Positions 1 through 9,984 are shown, counted from the stretch's first letter. The stretch: DNA of 64,000 nt from Bacillota bacterium (GCA_023439045.1 JAEXOY010000045.1:124001-188000), one strand, 5' to 3'. Numbers and translations: made by a program. Notes: a model not told the origin generated them from the sequence alone.

Positions 1-2703
1 ACCATTAGAGTATTCAAGTCTTATCTGTGTTCCAGCTGGTACATTGCCTGTTGTAGTTGTAGTTGAGGAACCCCCACCTAGGTCAACACTTGTACCATCA
101 GCTGCCTGACAGATAACGTGACCTTCGAACTTGTAGTTTGTGTCTCCATACAATCCATCTATGCTTATTGTGGCTTTTATGTTTTGATTAGAAGATGAGA
201 ACTTAACCTTAGGAATGGTTACTACTGCAACAGGTGAGCTTCCGCTAGTATCAATTGTGCTTGTTACATTGTTTATTGTAGTAGCAGTACCCGATGCATC
301 AACAAGCTGAGCAGTATTACTATTTACTTTTGCAGTGAAATATTTGTCCTTATTGGACAGTTTATCACTGTATGTGCTTCCTGGCAGAGCACTGATAGCT
401 TGCAGTGTTGTTAATGCCCCACTATTCTCCTGCTTAAAACCTGTCAAGTATAGCTTATAGGTTAACCCGTTAGTTGGTTGATCTATTGCATCTATTACAG
501 CAGCTGGAATGTTTAGTACTAAATCTGTTGATGCACAATAATTTACCTTGCTATCAACAGATATTGCACCTGTAGTTAACAGTGAAGGCGTATTTAAGGT
601 AATAGATTTAACCGTCATAGTATAAGGCGCTGTATCCTTGTCAAACTCATTATCAACAGCTTTTGCCTGAACATTAAACTGATAGGATTCTCCAATTTCC
701 ATTGAATCGGACCTCAAAGTATAAACTACTTTGATTGACTGATTTTGGGCTAGCTTAATGGTCTTTGGATATCCATTTAGCTTTCCGTCGCTGCTTCCAT
801 AAGTTGATGTAACAACTGAACTAGTGTTAGCAACAGTTGGAGTTGTTAGGCTCCATCCCTCTGAAGCAGTAGGAACTAAGATATACTCCTGTTCACGTCC
901 GCCAAAGTTAGAAATAGTAGCTGTAAGCTCTACCTTCTGTGGATTTACATTCTCCCAAACCTTGCTTTCCATTTCTCTAAAGTCTATAGATACTCTTCCA
1001 GTCCATCCAATAACATTATAGAAGAACTTGTAATCCTCAACGCCATTGCCTCCACCATTTACAACGTCACATATTCCGCAGGCAACGTCATTTGCTGATA
1101 ATATCAGCCGTCCCTTACCTATATTAGATGCAACAAGGCTAGGATAGAAGTTTGAACCAATTTGATTCTTTACGATGACCTGAGTAGACGCCTCATAGCT
1201 TACACCCTTACTAACTACAGTATTAGTAGCGTATTTAGCAACCCCATTTTGCAATGTAAGTCCTGTAATATAAGCAGTCTTCTTACTGTATTCATCAAGG
1301 TCTCCCAATCTGGTAATTTCATTATTACTTATGGCTTTGCTGCCAGTTCTTGGAGCAATTGTTGGTGAAATAGTAAATATGTTGTTAAGCAATGGATGAA
1401 TATTGCTTGAATCATATATTACTTGGTCATATCTAGTACTATTTGTAGCGTTATAATAATTATTTTTTGTAAATCCTATTCCTAAGAAGTTGGTTCCTGT
1501 GTCTTTACCAGTTGCATCAAGTTCATGGATGCTCAAACCATCACAATCCTCAATGAACATCTGCCCGCCCTTAGCAATATAATCCTTAATTATTGCTGAG
1601 TTTTGTTGAGTAAGCTTAATTAAGCTATGTGAGGTTAAAAATAGAATAGAATACTTGTTAACTAAGTCCTGGGCAACTTGATCATTTAAGTTTACCTCCC
1701 AGTACTTGTAGGTCTTATTTCCACTACTGTCATACCTGATGTTATTACTACTATCCCTCGCTACATCGTCCTTCCCATATGGTAAGCCTGTAGCTGTATT
1801 AATAGCAACCATTGGATTTACAAGGTTCCAATCCATGGGCTTATTGATATTTCTATCAAGATTTCTAAATAAGTCGCTATCTGGATTTACTACATTGTCA
1901 CTGTTATAGGCTTTATCGAGAATAATAATACCAACATTGATATCTTTCTGAATAGCAGTTATCTTAGGTGCTACAATACCATTGCTAGAATATACAAAGT
2001 TATTGTTTGTACAAGTATAGAGTGCATTGTAGATAAACTGCGCTGCCTCAGCCTTAGTTACTGCATTGACAGGATATAAATACTTTTTACCTGATACAGT
2101 AGTTCCAGACATAACATTGTTCTCGAGACACAGTTCTACAAAGTACTGGTAAATAAAAGAAGTACTATTTTTATCTTGGAAGCCATTTATTGCAGCAGAT
2201 GAATACAAAGTTGGATCTAATGCAAACACTCTTCCATTTGCATTATAGTCTAATCTCTTTGCACCTACCATCGCAACACAGAAGACTTCACGGGTAATTA
2301 CCTCATCTTTTTTTTCTTTTGCAAAAAAGTTATAATAGGATCTCATATAAGGATACGCCCAAAAGTCAGTAGGTACATCTCCAAAAGCTTTCCATGCATT
2401 TATAGAGGCCTTAACTGTACTATTGGTCTCCTTATCCATTAATGCCTTTTTCATGGCATTAAACATTAGCTGTGCTACCTCACTGCCTTTAATGCTTTCA
2501 TCGGGATTAAACTCCCCATTATATGGAATAGTAATAACTCCATCATCTAGAAGCTTATTCACTGCAGAGAGATACCAAGCACCTGCTGGAATATCAGAAA
2601 AACCAGCAGCAGAAACATTTCCCTGTGGGAGGCATATGGTTCCAAACATAATGAATACAACCATACATAGGGCTAGAACTTTTCTTAAAAACCCTTTTTT
2701 CAT
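1..2703 (-). CDS. S-layer-homology (SLH) domain surface protein, 3' end beyond window
   Basis: The open frame runs from an ATG at 2703 to the window edge (901 codons) without a stop, so the C-terminus is missing. A purine-rich Shine-Dalgarno stretch (AAAGAAAGGGTG) lies just upstream. Residues 1 to about 32 are a Sec signal peptide (basic start, hydrophobic core, VSA/AG cleavage). Three SLH-like segments follow to about residue 210, with FSDIPAGAWY, FGDVPTDFWAY and a third ending in KAEAAQFIYNALY. After that comes a Rossmann/amidotransferase-like stretch (SILFLTSHSLIKL, GGQMFIEDCDG) and then Thr/Ser/Val-rich beta-sandwich-like sequence. SLH domains anchor proteins to secondary cell-wall polymer, so this is probably displayed on the cell surface. 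It follows the lipoprotein gene by 39 bp and appears to be the tail of the type IV pilus operon. Its exact role is unknown. Confidence 0.85.
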   Translation of the reverse strand, partial: MKKGFLRKVLALCMVVFIMFGTICLPQGNVSAAGFSDIPAGAWYLSAVNKLLDDGVITIPYNGEFNPDESIKGSEVAQLMFNAMKKALMDKETNSTVKASINAWKAFGDVPTDFWAYPYMRSYYNFFAKEKKDEVITREVFCVAMVGAKRLDYNANGRVFALDPTLYSSAAINGFQDKNSTSFIYQYFVELCLENNVMSGTTVSGKKYLYPVNAVTKAEAAQFIYNALYTCTNNNFVYSSNGIVAPKITAIQKDINVGIIILDKAYNSDNVVNPDSDLFRNLDRNINKPMDWNLVNPMVAINTATGLPYGKDDVARDSSNNIRYDSSGNKTYKYWEVNLNDQVAQDLVNKYSILFLTSHSLIKLTQQNSAIIKDYIAKGGQMFIEDCDGLSIHELDATGKDTGTNFLGIGFTKNNYYNATNSTRYDQVIYDSSNIHPLLNNIFTISPTIAPRTGSKAISNNEITRLGDLDEYSKKTAYITGLTLQNGVAKYATNTVVSKGVSYEASTQVIVKNQIGSNFYPSLVASNIGKGRLILSANDVACGICDVVNGGGNGVEDYKFFYNVIGWTGRVSIDFREMESKVWENVNPQKVELTATISNFGGREQEYILVPTASEGWSLTTPTVANTSSVVTSTYGSSDGKLNGYPKTIKLAQNQSIKVVYTLRSDSMEIGESYQFNVQAKAVDNEFDKDTAPYTMTVKSITLNTPSLLTTGAISVDSKVNYCASTDLVLNIPAAVIDAIDQPTNGLTYKLYLTGFKQENSGALTTLQAISALPGSTYSDKLSNKDKYFTAKVNSNTAQLVDASGTATTINNVTSTIDTSGSSPVAVVTIPKVKFSSSNQNIKATISIDGLYGDTNYKFEGHVICQAADGTSVDLGGGSSTTTTTGNVPAGTQIRLEYSNG

Positions 2704-2742
2704 TTTTTTCACCCTTTCTTTAATCTATATGTCTAGTAAGTA

Positions 2743-3984
2743 CTAATTTGCCTGGGCTACAACAGATTTACCTGCAAAATTCAACTTAACACTTTTGATC
2801 CTTACATCATTTCCACTGCCTGAAACTTCTATTAAGTAGTCAAATGTGTAATCCTGAGAGTTATCAAAGGAACCTACTGTCTTTACAACTGTTGCATCAA
2901 AGGATACAAGGAACAACTTTCTCAGCTTTGAGTATGCTGGGTGTAAATTTACTCTGTAGGTATCCTTCAAAGTAATTTTGCTTGCTCCATTGTTTATTAG
3001 TAATGCATCATTCGGAAAGCGCTGTCTGTAGTCTGCTCCTAAACTCAATATTTCCTTACCGTCTTTGTTCTTATTAAGACCAATTGCCTTGAATAGTTTG
3101 TCGAAGTTACTAAAGCCGGTGTTCCAAGTGCTATCTAGTAACAATCTCCTGTCATTATCAATACCGAGTATATTATCAAAAAATGCTGTAATAACTGATT
3201 TTCCCTTTTCAAATTCATCCCCGTCTGCCTTATTTACATATGAGCTGTTATCATCAGTCTTTGTCAAATCTAGGTATGGCAGTTTTTTTATAAAGTCATT
3301 GTTGTAAACAATAAGCCTATTTCTAACTCCTTGATTGTATGCAGATTCACGAGCTCTGAATATCTTATACTTATCACCATCTTTCACAAACTCTATATCA
3401 TAGTTTAACTGTATGTTCATATTATCAATAAATGCACTATCTACGTCCGATACTTTGTGATATAGATTTATAGCATCGTTGACTGTATAGTTTTCCTTAA
3501 ACAGGTCATCTGGTACACAGTCCGCCTTTAAATCAATTTTTACATAATACAAAAGTATGTTGTCTTTATTATGTATGAAAGTAGAAGTAATCCTAGGCTC
3601 CTTTTTTTCTCCTTTACCGTCCATAATTGGTGTATAGCCAATAATTGTTTGTCCATTTAACGATACATACCTTGGATAATGTAATCCTATCGCAGTATTA
3701 TTACTTCCCTCATCAATTGTCCTCTGTGCAATAAAGCTTTTTAAATCCTCAGGGATAGTACCTAGTTCACTATACTCCTTAAAATAATCTATTTGATGTG
3801 AGTACATCTTTATCATGTAGTCAGAAATAATCTTTTGATTGCTTTGGTCTTCGTCCTTACTTATAGTTTCTCTCTTTATAGTGGCATTTGGTGCAGGTTC
3901 TTCGGCCTCATCAGAAGCGCACCCTACAAACAAAACAGCTGTTAATATAATGCAAAAAATCCAAACGAATATTTTTTTACCCAT
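2743..3984 (-). CDS. hypothetical lipoprotein in the type IV pilus operon
   Basis: A 413-residue protein starting at an ATG with GAGGAGT upstream. The N-terminus is a lipoprotein signal peptide: basic MGKK, a hydrophobic stretch, then the lipobox LFVGC with lipidation expected at Cys22. The rest is polar and globular with no domain I recognise, and its Lys/Asp-rich character and repeated beta-strand-like segments suggest an extracytoplasmic folded domain. It sits 18 bp after the PilX-like gene and 39 bp before the SLH protein, so it is probably co-transcribed with the pilus genes. By position it could be a membrane-anchored assembly or pilotin-like accessory factor, but that is inference from context only. 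Confidence 0.8.
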   Translation of the reverse strand: MGKKIFVWIFCIILTAVLFVGCASDEAEEPAPNATIKRETISKDEDQSNQKIISDYMIKMYSHQIDYFKEYSELGTIPEDLKSFIAQRTIDEGSNNTAIGLHYPRYVSLNGQTIIGYTPIMDGKGEKKEPRITSTFIHNKDNILLYYVKIDLKADCVPDDLFKENYTVNDAINLYHKVSDVDSAFIDNMNIQLNYDIEFVKDGDKYKIFRARESAYNQGVRNRLIVYNNDFIKKLPYLDLTKTDDNSSYVNKADGDEFEKGKSVITAFFDNILGIDNDRRLLLDSTWNTGFSNFDKLFKAIGLNKNKDGKEILSLGADYRQRFPNDALLINNGASKITLKDTYRVNLHPAYSKLRKLFLVSFDATVVKTVGSFDNSQDYTFDYLIEVSGSGNDVRIKSVKLNFAGKSVVAQAN

Positions 3985-4002
3985 ATGTACTCCTCAACTT
4001 AA

Positions 4003-6405
4003 TTAGAAAATATTTGTTAAATCTAAATCACCATTTTCTGACCGTCTAAACTTATTTAAAAGATCGTCTCTTGTTGTAAAAACCACCGTCGCTGTATCAG
4101 TTGGTGACGTTCCACAGAAGTATACCCCTGCATTTTTGCCACTATCTAAATCACCTAAATTAGTTCCTGCTTCCTTTACCTGAGGGAACTTAACATTTGG
4201 ATCATTAACATCATACCAGCTACCCCCAGCTATTATTGCTCCATTCACACTAGCCCCCTGCTTAATCACTACTCTGCCAGCACTATAAATAATTCCATTA
4301 AACTGATCTCCTGTACTGCCTGTACCACCAACTGTTAACTCAATATAAGGATTGCTATTATAAATAACAAAGTACTTATCCCTCGCCATAGTTGGGTAAA
4401 CTGCAGTATCAGCCATTCTTTCATTTAACAACTGATTAATATTTACCGATATCGATGAAGTTGAGGTAACTCCTGGTCTAAACTTCTCAACATCTAGCAT
4501 GCAAGCAGCACCTGTAATATTTGTGTTTATCATATCTGCTTCTTTAAGCTTCAAACTTTCAATAACGTAAGTAAACTTATTAAGTGAGATAGCTGAGCCT
4601 GGTAACGAGGGCCCTAAATTAAATGTATTTGTAATGTTGCCACCAATAACTTCTCTTTTACCAAAAACTTGAGTCAGATTTATTAATGTTTCCTTTAGTA
4701 TTTCAAGGCTATTTATTAGTGGTCCCTTATCAGCGGGATCATAGCTGTAGTGAATATCACTATTCCAATTGGTCATACCCGAAACCCAGTTCCAAAAGCT
4801 ACTCCAATAGCTAGTAGGCTGTGAGGTATTATCTAGTGTAAAGGTATTGTCCAAGTGCTCCAATGGCTTAAACGTATGTGTACCAGAGGAAGGTACTAAA
4901 TCAATACTATTTACCCAATCTTTTCTAAAGTATACTACATTGTTTGCTCCCATTTCATAAGAGCTGTATCCACTAATAGCATCTACTATAGCGGGGCTTG
5001 TAAAATTATTTATTCCTATTCCGCCCGTAGTAATTGCACTTGTACTTGTTATTTGCCCCATCCATGTGTTTACTTCGGTATCATTAGTATAGCTACCAAC
5101 TGGCCAGTATTGTATTATGTTGGCATACCCCGTTGCATTGTCTTTGTTGGCATACAACCATTTATGGTATGTACTTGGCGAACCAGCCTCCTGCCAAAGC
5201 CTATACATTGGTTTATCTACAGTATTTGACGAAATTACCGAAGCATCTTCTATCTGTGTTGGACTACCCGTTGAGTCAGCAATGAATGAGCCGTCAGCAT
5301 TTACTCTAAAGGTACCTCCACTTATAATTACATCTCCATTTATTACTATCCTAGATAGCTTAGATGCATCTGATGAAGCATTGTGTATAACCGCGCTGTT
5401 TATAACCGCACTGCTCTGGTCATGGTATATTGCTCCAGGCGTGTTAGTTAATCCAATATAGCTGCCATTAACTGCAATTATGGAGTTTTCGCCATTCATT
5501 TCCAAGTCGTCAAAGGTAAATGCATTTCTCCCTACAAAAATCCTATTGGTATTTCCAAAAACCTGAATACCATTTGCAATGGCATCTTTATAAATGTATA
5601 TTGAACCATTATCTACGACATTGGAATACTGACCTGTACGTATCATTCCTCTTGAGTAAGCATTCCCAAAAATAGATAAATGTCCATTATTTTTGGCGTA
5701 TACCCCACCATAATAATACTGTTCGTTCTGGTTTGATTTTTCTGGCGATGTACCATATGTAAAGGTATCCCCTGTTACATTTGCCGAAATATTCTCAACC
5801 AAAAAATCCCCCATGCTATAGATGGATCCCTGCAAGATAAAGCGCCTTGGTATACTTATCTTCAAACTCTTTTGCGCATATATGGTTCTATTAATTGCCC
5901 TATCGCTTCCTCTAGAGTAATTACAAGTTACAATGGCTCCGATAGTTGTTGTAACAGTATTGGGATCACCAAATACTGGTGCAACACCCTTACAACTTAA
6001 TGATATATTGATATTGGCTACATCTCCTGCATTTCCTGTTACCGCAATTTTATAATTTATACTGCTACCCAAAGTGGTAATTGCACTTGGTGATGAAATG
6101 GAACTACCTGTTGCTATTGTAGGTACTATTTTTTGACTGATAACCTTATTTACAAAATCCTCATCAGTAGTAAAACTAATTCCACTTCCAGCATTTGGGT
6201 CGCTGCAATATTTACTTATGTAAGAAAAGCTGTGTTCAATGGCTGATTCCCCTGCCCTATAGGCTAGTTCAACAGTTTCCTCATGCTTGCTGAGTTTATA
6301 ACCACTTGTTGAGCCTTCAATTAGGGCTACGGCCAGTATAAGCAGTATCCCAAGGACAACAATCACTGTTACAAAGGTTGATCCCTTTTGACTGCTCACC
6401 TTCAT
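4003..6405 (-). CDS. large PilX/GspK-like minor pilin with beta-helix-like passenger
   Basis: An 800-residue protein with AGGTGA upstream of its ATG. The N-terminus is a class III prepilin signal: SSQKG, then S-T-F-V-T and a 20-residue hydrophobic helix. The Glu5 that most pilins carry after the cleavage site is absent (Thr at that place), as in the GspK/PilX tip-pilin group. After an alpha-helical linker, residues about 190-340 contain short repeated strands (GSIYSMGDFLVENIS, GNAYSRGMIRTG, GSIYIYKDAIANGIQVFG), typical of bactofilin-like or right-handed beta-helix folds. A similar stretch recurs near the C-terminus (GRVVIKQGASVNGAIIAGG). At 800 aa it is far longer than usual PilX. A pilus-tip adhesin or initiation protein is the likely role, by inference. 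Confidence 0.8.
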   Translation of the reverse strand: MKVSSQKGSTFVTVIVVLGILLILAVALIEGSTSGYKLSKHEETVELAYRAGESAIEHSFSYISKYCSDPNAGSGISFTTDEDFVNKVISQKIVPTIATGSSISSPSAITTLGSSINYKIAVTGNAGDVANINISLSCKGVAPVFGDPNTVTTTIGAIVTCNYSRGSDRAINRTIYAQKSLKISIPRRFILQGSIYSMGDFLVENISANVTGDTFTYGTSPEKSNQNEQYYYGGVYAKNNGHLSIFGNAYSRGMIRTGQYSNVVDNGSIYIYKDAIANGIQVFGNTNRIFVGRNAFTFDDLEMNGENSIIAVNGSYIGLTNTPGAIYHDQSSAVINSAVIHNASSDASKLSRIVINGDVIISGGTFRVNADGSFIADSTGSPTQIEDASVISSNTVDKPMYRLWQEAGSPSTYHKWLYANKDNATGYANIIQYWPVGSYTNDTEVNTWMGQITSTSAITTGGIGINNFTSPAIVDAISGYSSYEMGANNVVYFRKDWVNSIDLVPSSGTHTFKPLEHLDNTFTLDNTSQPTSYWSSFWNWVSGMTNWNSDIHYSYDPADKGPLINSLEILKETLINLTQVFGKREVIGGNITNTFNLGPSLPGSAISLNKFTYVIESLKLKEADMINTNITGAACMLDVEKFRPGVTSTSSISVNINQLLNERMADTAVYPTMARDKYFVIYNSNPYIELTVGGTGSTGDQFNGIIYSAGRVVIKQGASVNGAIIAGGSWYDVNDPNVKFPQVKEAGTNLGDLDSGKNAGVYFCGTSPTDTATVVFTTRDDLLNKFRRSENGDLDLTNIF

Positions 6406-6439
6406 CGTATAATTTCACCTCACTTGGTCCGCTTCATAA

Positions 6440-6928
6440 TTATGGACTAATGTCGTAACCTACAGTAGTTCTAAGTTCCCTCAGTATTCTACCTTCACTT
6501 GTATATAATTTTATCAATAAATCTACCGTGTTCGAAACACTTGTACTAGTACCCTTTCCAACGTAGACAACCGTGTATTTATACTCCCCGGTAAGGTTTC
6601 CGCCACTTATTCGTAAGTAATTAGTCTCATTTCCTACCGCACCATATATTGTAGGAGTTGGACTTGCTATAGGGCTTAGTGTAATGGCTGAGGGTGATCC
6701 ACTATCATAATATGTGATTGACACATTATTTCTTACTGAATTACTAACCTCTCCACTTATAATTTGCATCGCCGAAGAAATCTCCATTTGCCTTTTAGTA
6801 AAGTCTGTTATAAGCATTGAATTTGAAAAAATAGCTAACAGAGGAACGGATAGTATTGCAAAAAGGGCTATTGCCACTACCACTTCAGTTAAGGTCATTC
6901 CCTTGTTATTTTTTAGCATTTTTATCAT
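6440..6928 (-). CDS. PilV-like minor prepilin
   Basis: A type IV prepilin of about 162 residues: MIKMLKNNKG, then M-T-L-T-E-V and a hydrophobic helix. Cleavage is expected after the Gly, with Glu5 present in the mature protein. I chose the ATG at 6928 because GTGGGG lies 6 bp upstream. A longer frame with a GTG at 6940 overlaps the stop of pilO by one base but has no ribosome site. An ATG at 6919 is a further option. The mature part is a short globular domain (about 130 aa) as in minor pilins. It is located between pilO and the large PilX-like gene. Confidence 0.85.
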   Translation of the reverse strand: MIKMLKNNKGMTLTEVVVAIALFAILSVPLLAIFSNSMLITDFTKRQMEISSAMQIISGEVSNSVRNNVSITYYDSGSPSAITLSPIASPTPTIYGAVGNETNYLRISGGNLTGEYKYTVVYVGKGTSTSVSNTVDLLIKLYTSEGRILRELRTTVGYDISP

Positions 6929-6939
6929 GTTATACCCCA

Positions 6940-8061
6940 CTAATTATAGAGTACATTTTCTTTGTTTTGAGAACTAGTTATGCTTTCCCCATCTCGGTTT
7001 GCCATCACTAGCCTCTTTCCCTTGTCAAATGCAATTACCATTAGTTTTTTAGATGTATTATTAGTAATAATCAATTTGCCCCCCAGATCCTTATTTGCAT
7101 CAATCTCTGGTATAACTATATCTGTTGTGAGCATCATTAAATCCCTTTTTGGCGTATCTCCTGTAAATTGTTTTGACGTAGTACCATCACTGTAAGTCAA
7201 TTTGTAGTTGTCCTCGTCGATGGTAAGTTTTATAGTAATAAACTTATTTGTCTTTAATGAATAATTATTAATATATTTATCAGGCCCATAAATCTTAAAA
7301 TTATCTCCTGCAAACAGAACACTATACAGCTGAATATGAAAGTCTGCAGGTAAATTTGCTTTCGTAGTATTGCCCTCTGAGCTAGGTTGATTAACCTGTA
7401 CGGCTGAGCCTGAAGCAACACTTAGATTGCCTCCAAAAACTGCCGATTCGCTATAATTATAGTTATTAAACTTATGCGAGCTAAATTGGTCTAACGCACT
7501 TCCATCAGAAATATTCATAGCATATAGCGACATATTTATTGTTAGTGAATATTCATCTTTACCTGATTCTGAAGCTGCTTTATTAATAGCAAATGTATTT
7601 ATCTTTGCAACCCTTGCGCTGTTTTCTATGTACTGAAACAAATCAGTGATCTTGTCTAGCGGTAACGTAGTGCTAAAATTAATGGTGAAATTGTAATAGT
7701 TCACCCCATTAACTTCATTTGCACCCGGTGCCGAAACACTAATATTTGTAATCTTTTGATCAAACATCTCACTAAGCTTATTGGTATAAGCCACACAGTC
7801 AGCGGCATTTGCTGCGTTGGGCAAATATGCCAACATTCTTTCATTCTGAGCCTGGTTTGAGCTTAGATTCATCTTTTTCAAATCGCTCTCTACTATATCT
7901 TTATTCAATTGCTCTATTCTTGTTTCCGATAATTTTATAGAATCATGTGCAGCCTGTATCCTAGGAGTAATCGGTACGTAAATAAATCTATAAATTACAA
8001 ATCCATATAAAATAACTCCTAGTATTATAAGAAGTATTATTTCTTTTTTATTAATCTTCAT
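6940..8061 (-). CDS. pilO: PilO-like type IV pilus alignment-subcomplex protein
   Basis: A 373-residue protein with AGGAGG upstream of its ATG. One N-terminal transmembrane helix (about residues 8-27) is followed by a periplasm-side coiled coil (about 35-75) and a ferredoxin-like fold region, the PilO architecture. The unusual part is a long C-terminal extension (from about residue 200) not present in proteobacterial PilO of about 210 aa. That extension contains a Ser/Gly-rich linker and a second globular domain. In the family, PilO pairs with PilN to connect PilM to the outer pilus machinery. Its place directly after pilN supports the call, although sequence similarity in this family is low. 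Confidence 0.75.
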   Translation of the reverse strand: MKINKKEIILLIILGVILYGFVIYRFIYVPITPRIQAAHDSIKLSETRIEQLNKDIVESDLKKMNLSSNQAQNERMLAYLPNAANAADCVAYTNKLSEMFDQKITNISVSAPGANEVNGVNYYNFTINFSTTLPLDKITDLFQYIENSARVAKINTFAINKAASESGKDEYSLTINMSLYAMNISDGSALDQFSSHKFNNYNYSESAVFGGNLSVASGSAVQVNQPSSEGNTTKANLPADFHIQLYSVLFAGDNFKIYGPDKYINNYSLKTNKFITIKLTIDEDNYKLTYSDGTTSKQFTGDTPKRDLMMLTTDIVIPEIDANKDLGGKLIITNNTSKKLMVIAFDKGKRLVMANRDGESITSSQNKENVLYN

Positions 8062-8074
8062 ATAATAATACCTC

Positions 8075-8650
8075 CTAATTTACTGGTAAAGTAATGTTAA
8101 AACTGTAATCTGAACCTGGTTTTGTATAGCTAAAGCCCATATTGTCTGTTAAGCCTTTGAAGGCCTCTATTCTGCTAAGGTTAGCCATATATTCTGCTGC
8201 TAATACCTCGCTTTTAGAAGTACAGGCTATTGTCACCGCACCCTGAGTATAGCCTATTGAATTTATGACCACCCCAACAGGGGCAGATCTTTGCACATAG
8301 TTCAATATATCCAAAACAGGGATAGCTTTACCGTTTATACTTTTTATAATCTCATTTTTTAAATCAATCTTCGCCTGAGCTTCTGAGAGCTGAGCATTTA
8401 GGGTTTGTATTTGTATATACTTTGGGGACTTCAATTCTTCCTCTAGAGAACTCACCTTTGCTTCCAAACCTAAAACATAGATTCTCGGAGCAAATATGGA
8501 TATAGCAACAAAAACTACTCCTAGAACTATTATTCCTACTAACTTAGCGGATATTTTAATGCCACTAACAGTCTTTTCAATTTTAGGTTCCTCTTTCTTT
8601 GGAACGGAAAGAGGCTTCTTTTCTTCAGATAGGAAATTTATATCCTTCAT
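8075..8650 (-). CDS. pilN: PilN-like type IV pilus assembly protein
   Basis: A 191-residue protein with AGGAGGG upstream of the ATG. It opens with MKDINFLSEEKKP, the short cytoplasmic N-terminus (INFLP-like motif) by which PilN binds PilM. One transmembrane helix (about 32-55), a coiled coil (about 60-105) and a small alpha/beta domain follow. The order pilN-pilO with 13 bp between them matches the conserved pilMNO module, though here pilM sits further upstream, separated by pilC, pilA and a prepilin gene. Confidence 0.8.
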   Translation of the reverse strand: MKDINFLSEEKKPLSVPKKEEPKIEKTVSGIKISAKLVGIIVLGVVFVAISIFAPRIYVLGLEAKVSSLEEELKSPKYIQIQTLNAQLSEAQAKIDLKNEIIKSINGKAIPVLDILNYVQRSAPVGVVINSIGYTQGAVTIACTSKSEVLAAEYMANLSRIEAFKGLTDNMGFSYTKPGSDYSFNITLPVN

Positions 8651-8697
8651 CCAAACCCTCCTAATATTAGCTTCTTTGGCTCATGTTCTTTAATTTA

Positions 8698-9270
8698 TTA
8701 AAAATTTTTATATAAAACAAAATACTCTGTTATTATTGGCTTCTTTAGGTTTTTACCATTTGCTTTTCCTGTATTATTAGCAGTAGGCATAATTGATACT
8801 ACTAACTTTTCAGGATTTGATGACGACCTCTCAAAATAGCACTGTGAAACATCTAACCCCGATACAGTATCATATACTGCTACCGAGGGTGGTAAAGAGA
8901 TTGCTGATATGGTCGTAAAATCTGTATGCCTTAACGTTCCTTGAATGGCCGATGGACTACTATTAAACTGCCAGTATTTATATTTATCTATAACATTTGA
9001 CCCCGTACTATAGTAGCCTAGTTTTATTGTCGATGGGGCAATCACTTCAACAGAAGCAGCAGTTTGAATGTCTCCTCTTATTTGTTGGATAGTATTTGTA
9101 ACTACATACTGCTGTTCAATATAATTTGAAGTAAACTTAAATGTCTCTTGCCCAAAGGTTAATAGCTGGAGTACCATAGTTAATATAACAACAATAATGG
9201 CAAGAGTGATAATAACCTCTACTAGCGCAAACCCTTTGTTAGCTTCTTTCAATCCTACCCCAACTTTCAT
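8698..9270 (-). CDS. PilW/PilJ-like minor prepilin
   Basis: A 190-residue prepilin: KEANKG, then F-A-L-V-E-V and a hydrophobic helix of about 20 residues, with Glu5 present. The C-terminal domain is larger than in PilV-type pilins, in keeping with PilW-class minor pilins that help start the fibre. The ribosome site before the ATG at 9270 is weak, and no better start is visible before the prepilin peptide. It lies downstream of the major pilin, after a strong hairpin. Confidence 0.8.
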   Translation of the reverse strand: MKVGVGLKEANKGFALVEVIITLAIIVVILTMVLQLLTFGQETFKFTSNYIEQQYVVTNTIQQIRGDIQTAASVEVIAPSTIKLGYYSTGSNVIDKYKYWQFNSSPSAIQGTLRHTDFTTISAISLPPSVAVYDTVSGLDVSQCYFERSSSNPEKLVVSIMPTANNTGKANGKNLKKPIITEYFVLYKNF

Positions 9271-9300
9271 TTAAATTAGCTTTTAGGTTTAATGTGTTTA

Positions 9301-9336
9301 TTAATCCTCCAACCACTGCTGTGGTTGGAGGATTAA
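9301..9336 (-). promoter_or_regulatory. perfect 16-bp hairpin between pilA and the next prepilin gene
   Basis: Arms 9301-9316 and 9321-9336 are perfectly complementary with a 4-base TGCT loop. It begins 27 bp after the pilA stop on the leftward transcript. No U-tract follows, so it is not a standard intrinsic terminator. It is more likely an mRNA 3'-protecting or partial-termination element that raises pilA mRNA relative to the downstream assembly genes. Confidence 0.75.
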
Positions 9337-9362
9337 CATACCATTATAAATATAAATAATTC

Positions 9363-9857
9363 TTAGGGATGTATTGCAGCTTTTGTTAATACTTCTGATG
9401 GTACTACAACTACCGTCTGCTTTTGAGGCCAAATATCAATCTGGTATCCCACATACAATCCTCCATTGCTGGTATTCCACTGAGGAGTATAAATAGTTTT
9501 ATTTATATCATCGGTTATAGGTTTAGCCGGGTCCTTCAAACTAATGTATGGACCATATGATATACTTCCTTTTGATACACCCTCTGTTAAAGCAATTATA
9601 AGGTTATCAGTCGTCAAATTTTTAAGAATTGACGAACCAGAAATGGTACCTGTTAGATCCCAGTCACCTGACTCAATACAGTATGTAAGCAAAGCCTTTT
9701 CAATCTGCTTTCCCTGCTGAGCGTCAGCTGACTTTTTGCTTCCCTGCAAAACTCCACCGAACATGTTAAACGCAATTACTGCTAAGACACCCATAATAGC
9801 TATTACTATTAATAATTCAACCAAAGAAAAACCTTTTTCATTTTTGATCTTTTTCAT
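9363..9857 (-). CDS. pilA: major type IV pilin
   Basis: A prepilin of 164 residues. I set the start at the ATG at 9857, which has a strong AGGGAGGTG five bases upstream; an in-frame upstream extension to 9908 lacks such a site. The leader MKKIKNEKG ends at the peptidase site, and the mature protein starts F-S-L-V-E-L followed by a hydrophobic helix, with Glu5 intact. The globular domain is about 120 residues, the usual size for a Gram-positive pilin. The flanking features, a 209-bp leader region and a strong 3' hairpin, suggest separate high expression as the main subunit. No prepilin peptidase gene is in the window. Confidence 0.88.
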   Translation of the reverse strand: MKKIKNEKGFSLVELLIVIAIMGVLAVIAFNMFGGVLQGSKKSADAQQGKQIEKALLTYCIESGDWDLTGTISGSSILKNLTTDNLIIALTEGVSKGSISYGPYISLKDPAKPITDDINKTIYTPQWNTSNGGLYVGYQIDIWPQKQTVVVVPSEVLTKAAIHP

Positions 9858-9984
9858 TTTTACACCTCCCTTTATTTGTTGTTCGTTTTTTACTTGTAAA
9901 TCACCCATTTTGCTCCCCTCCCTCTCTCCAAAAAACTGGGTATTAAAATTTATTTATTTTTCCTTTGTTTTGATACCTGTAAAT

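Noticed and set aside
6929..6940. GTG start for the PilV-like prepilin overlapping the pilO stop
   Set aside because: The overlap is tempting, but there is no ribosome site; the ATG at 6928 has GTGGGG at good spacing.
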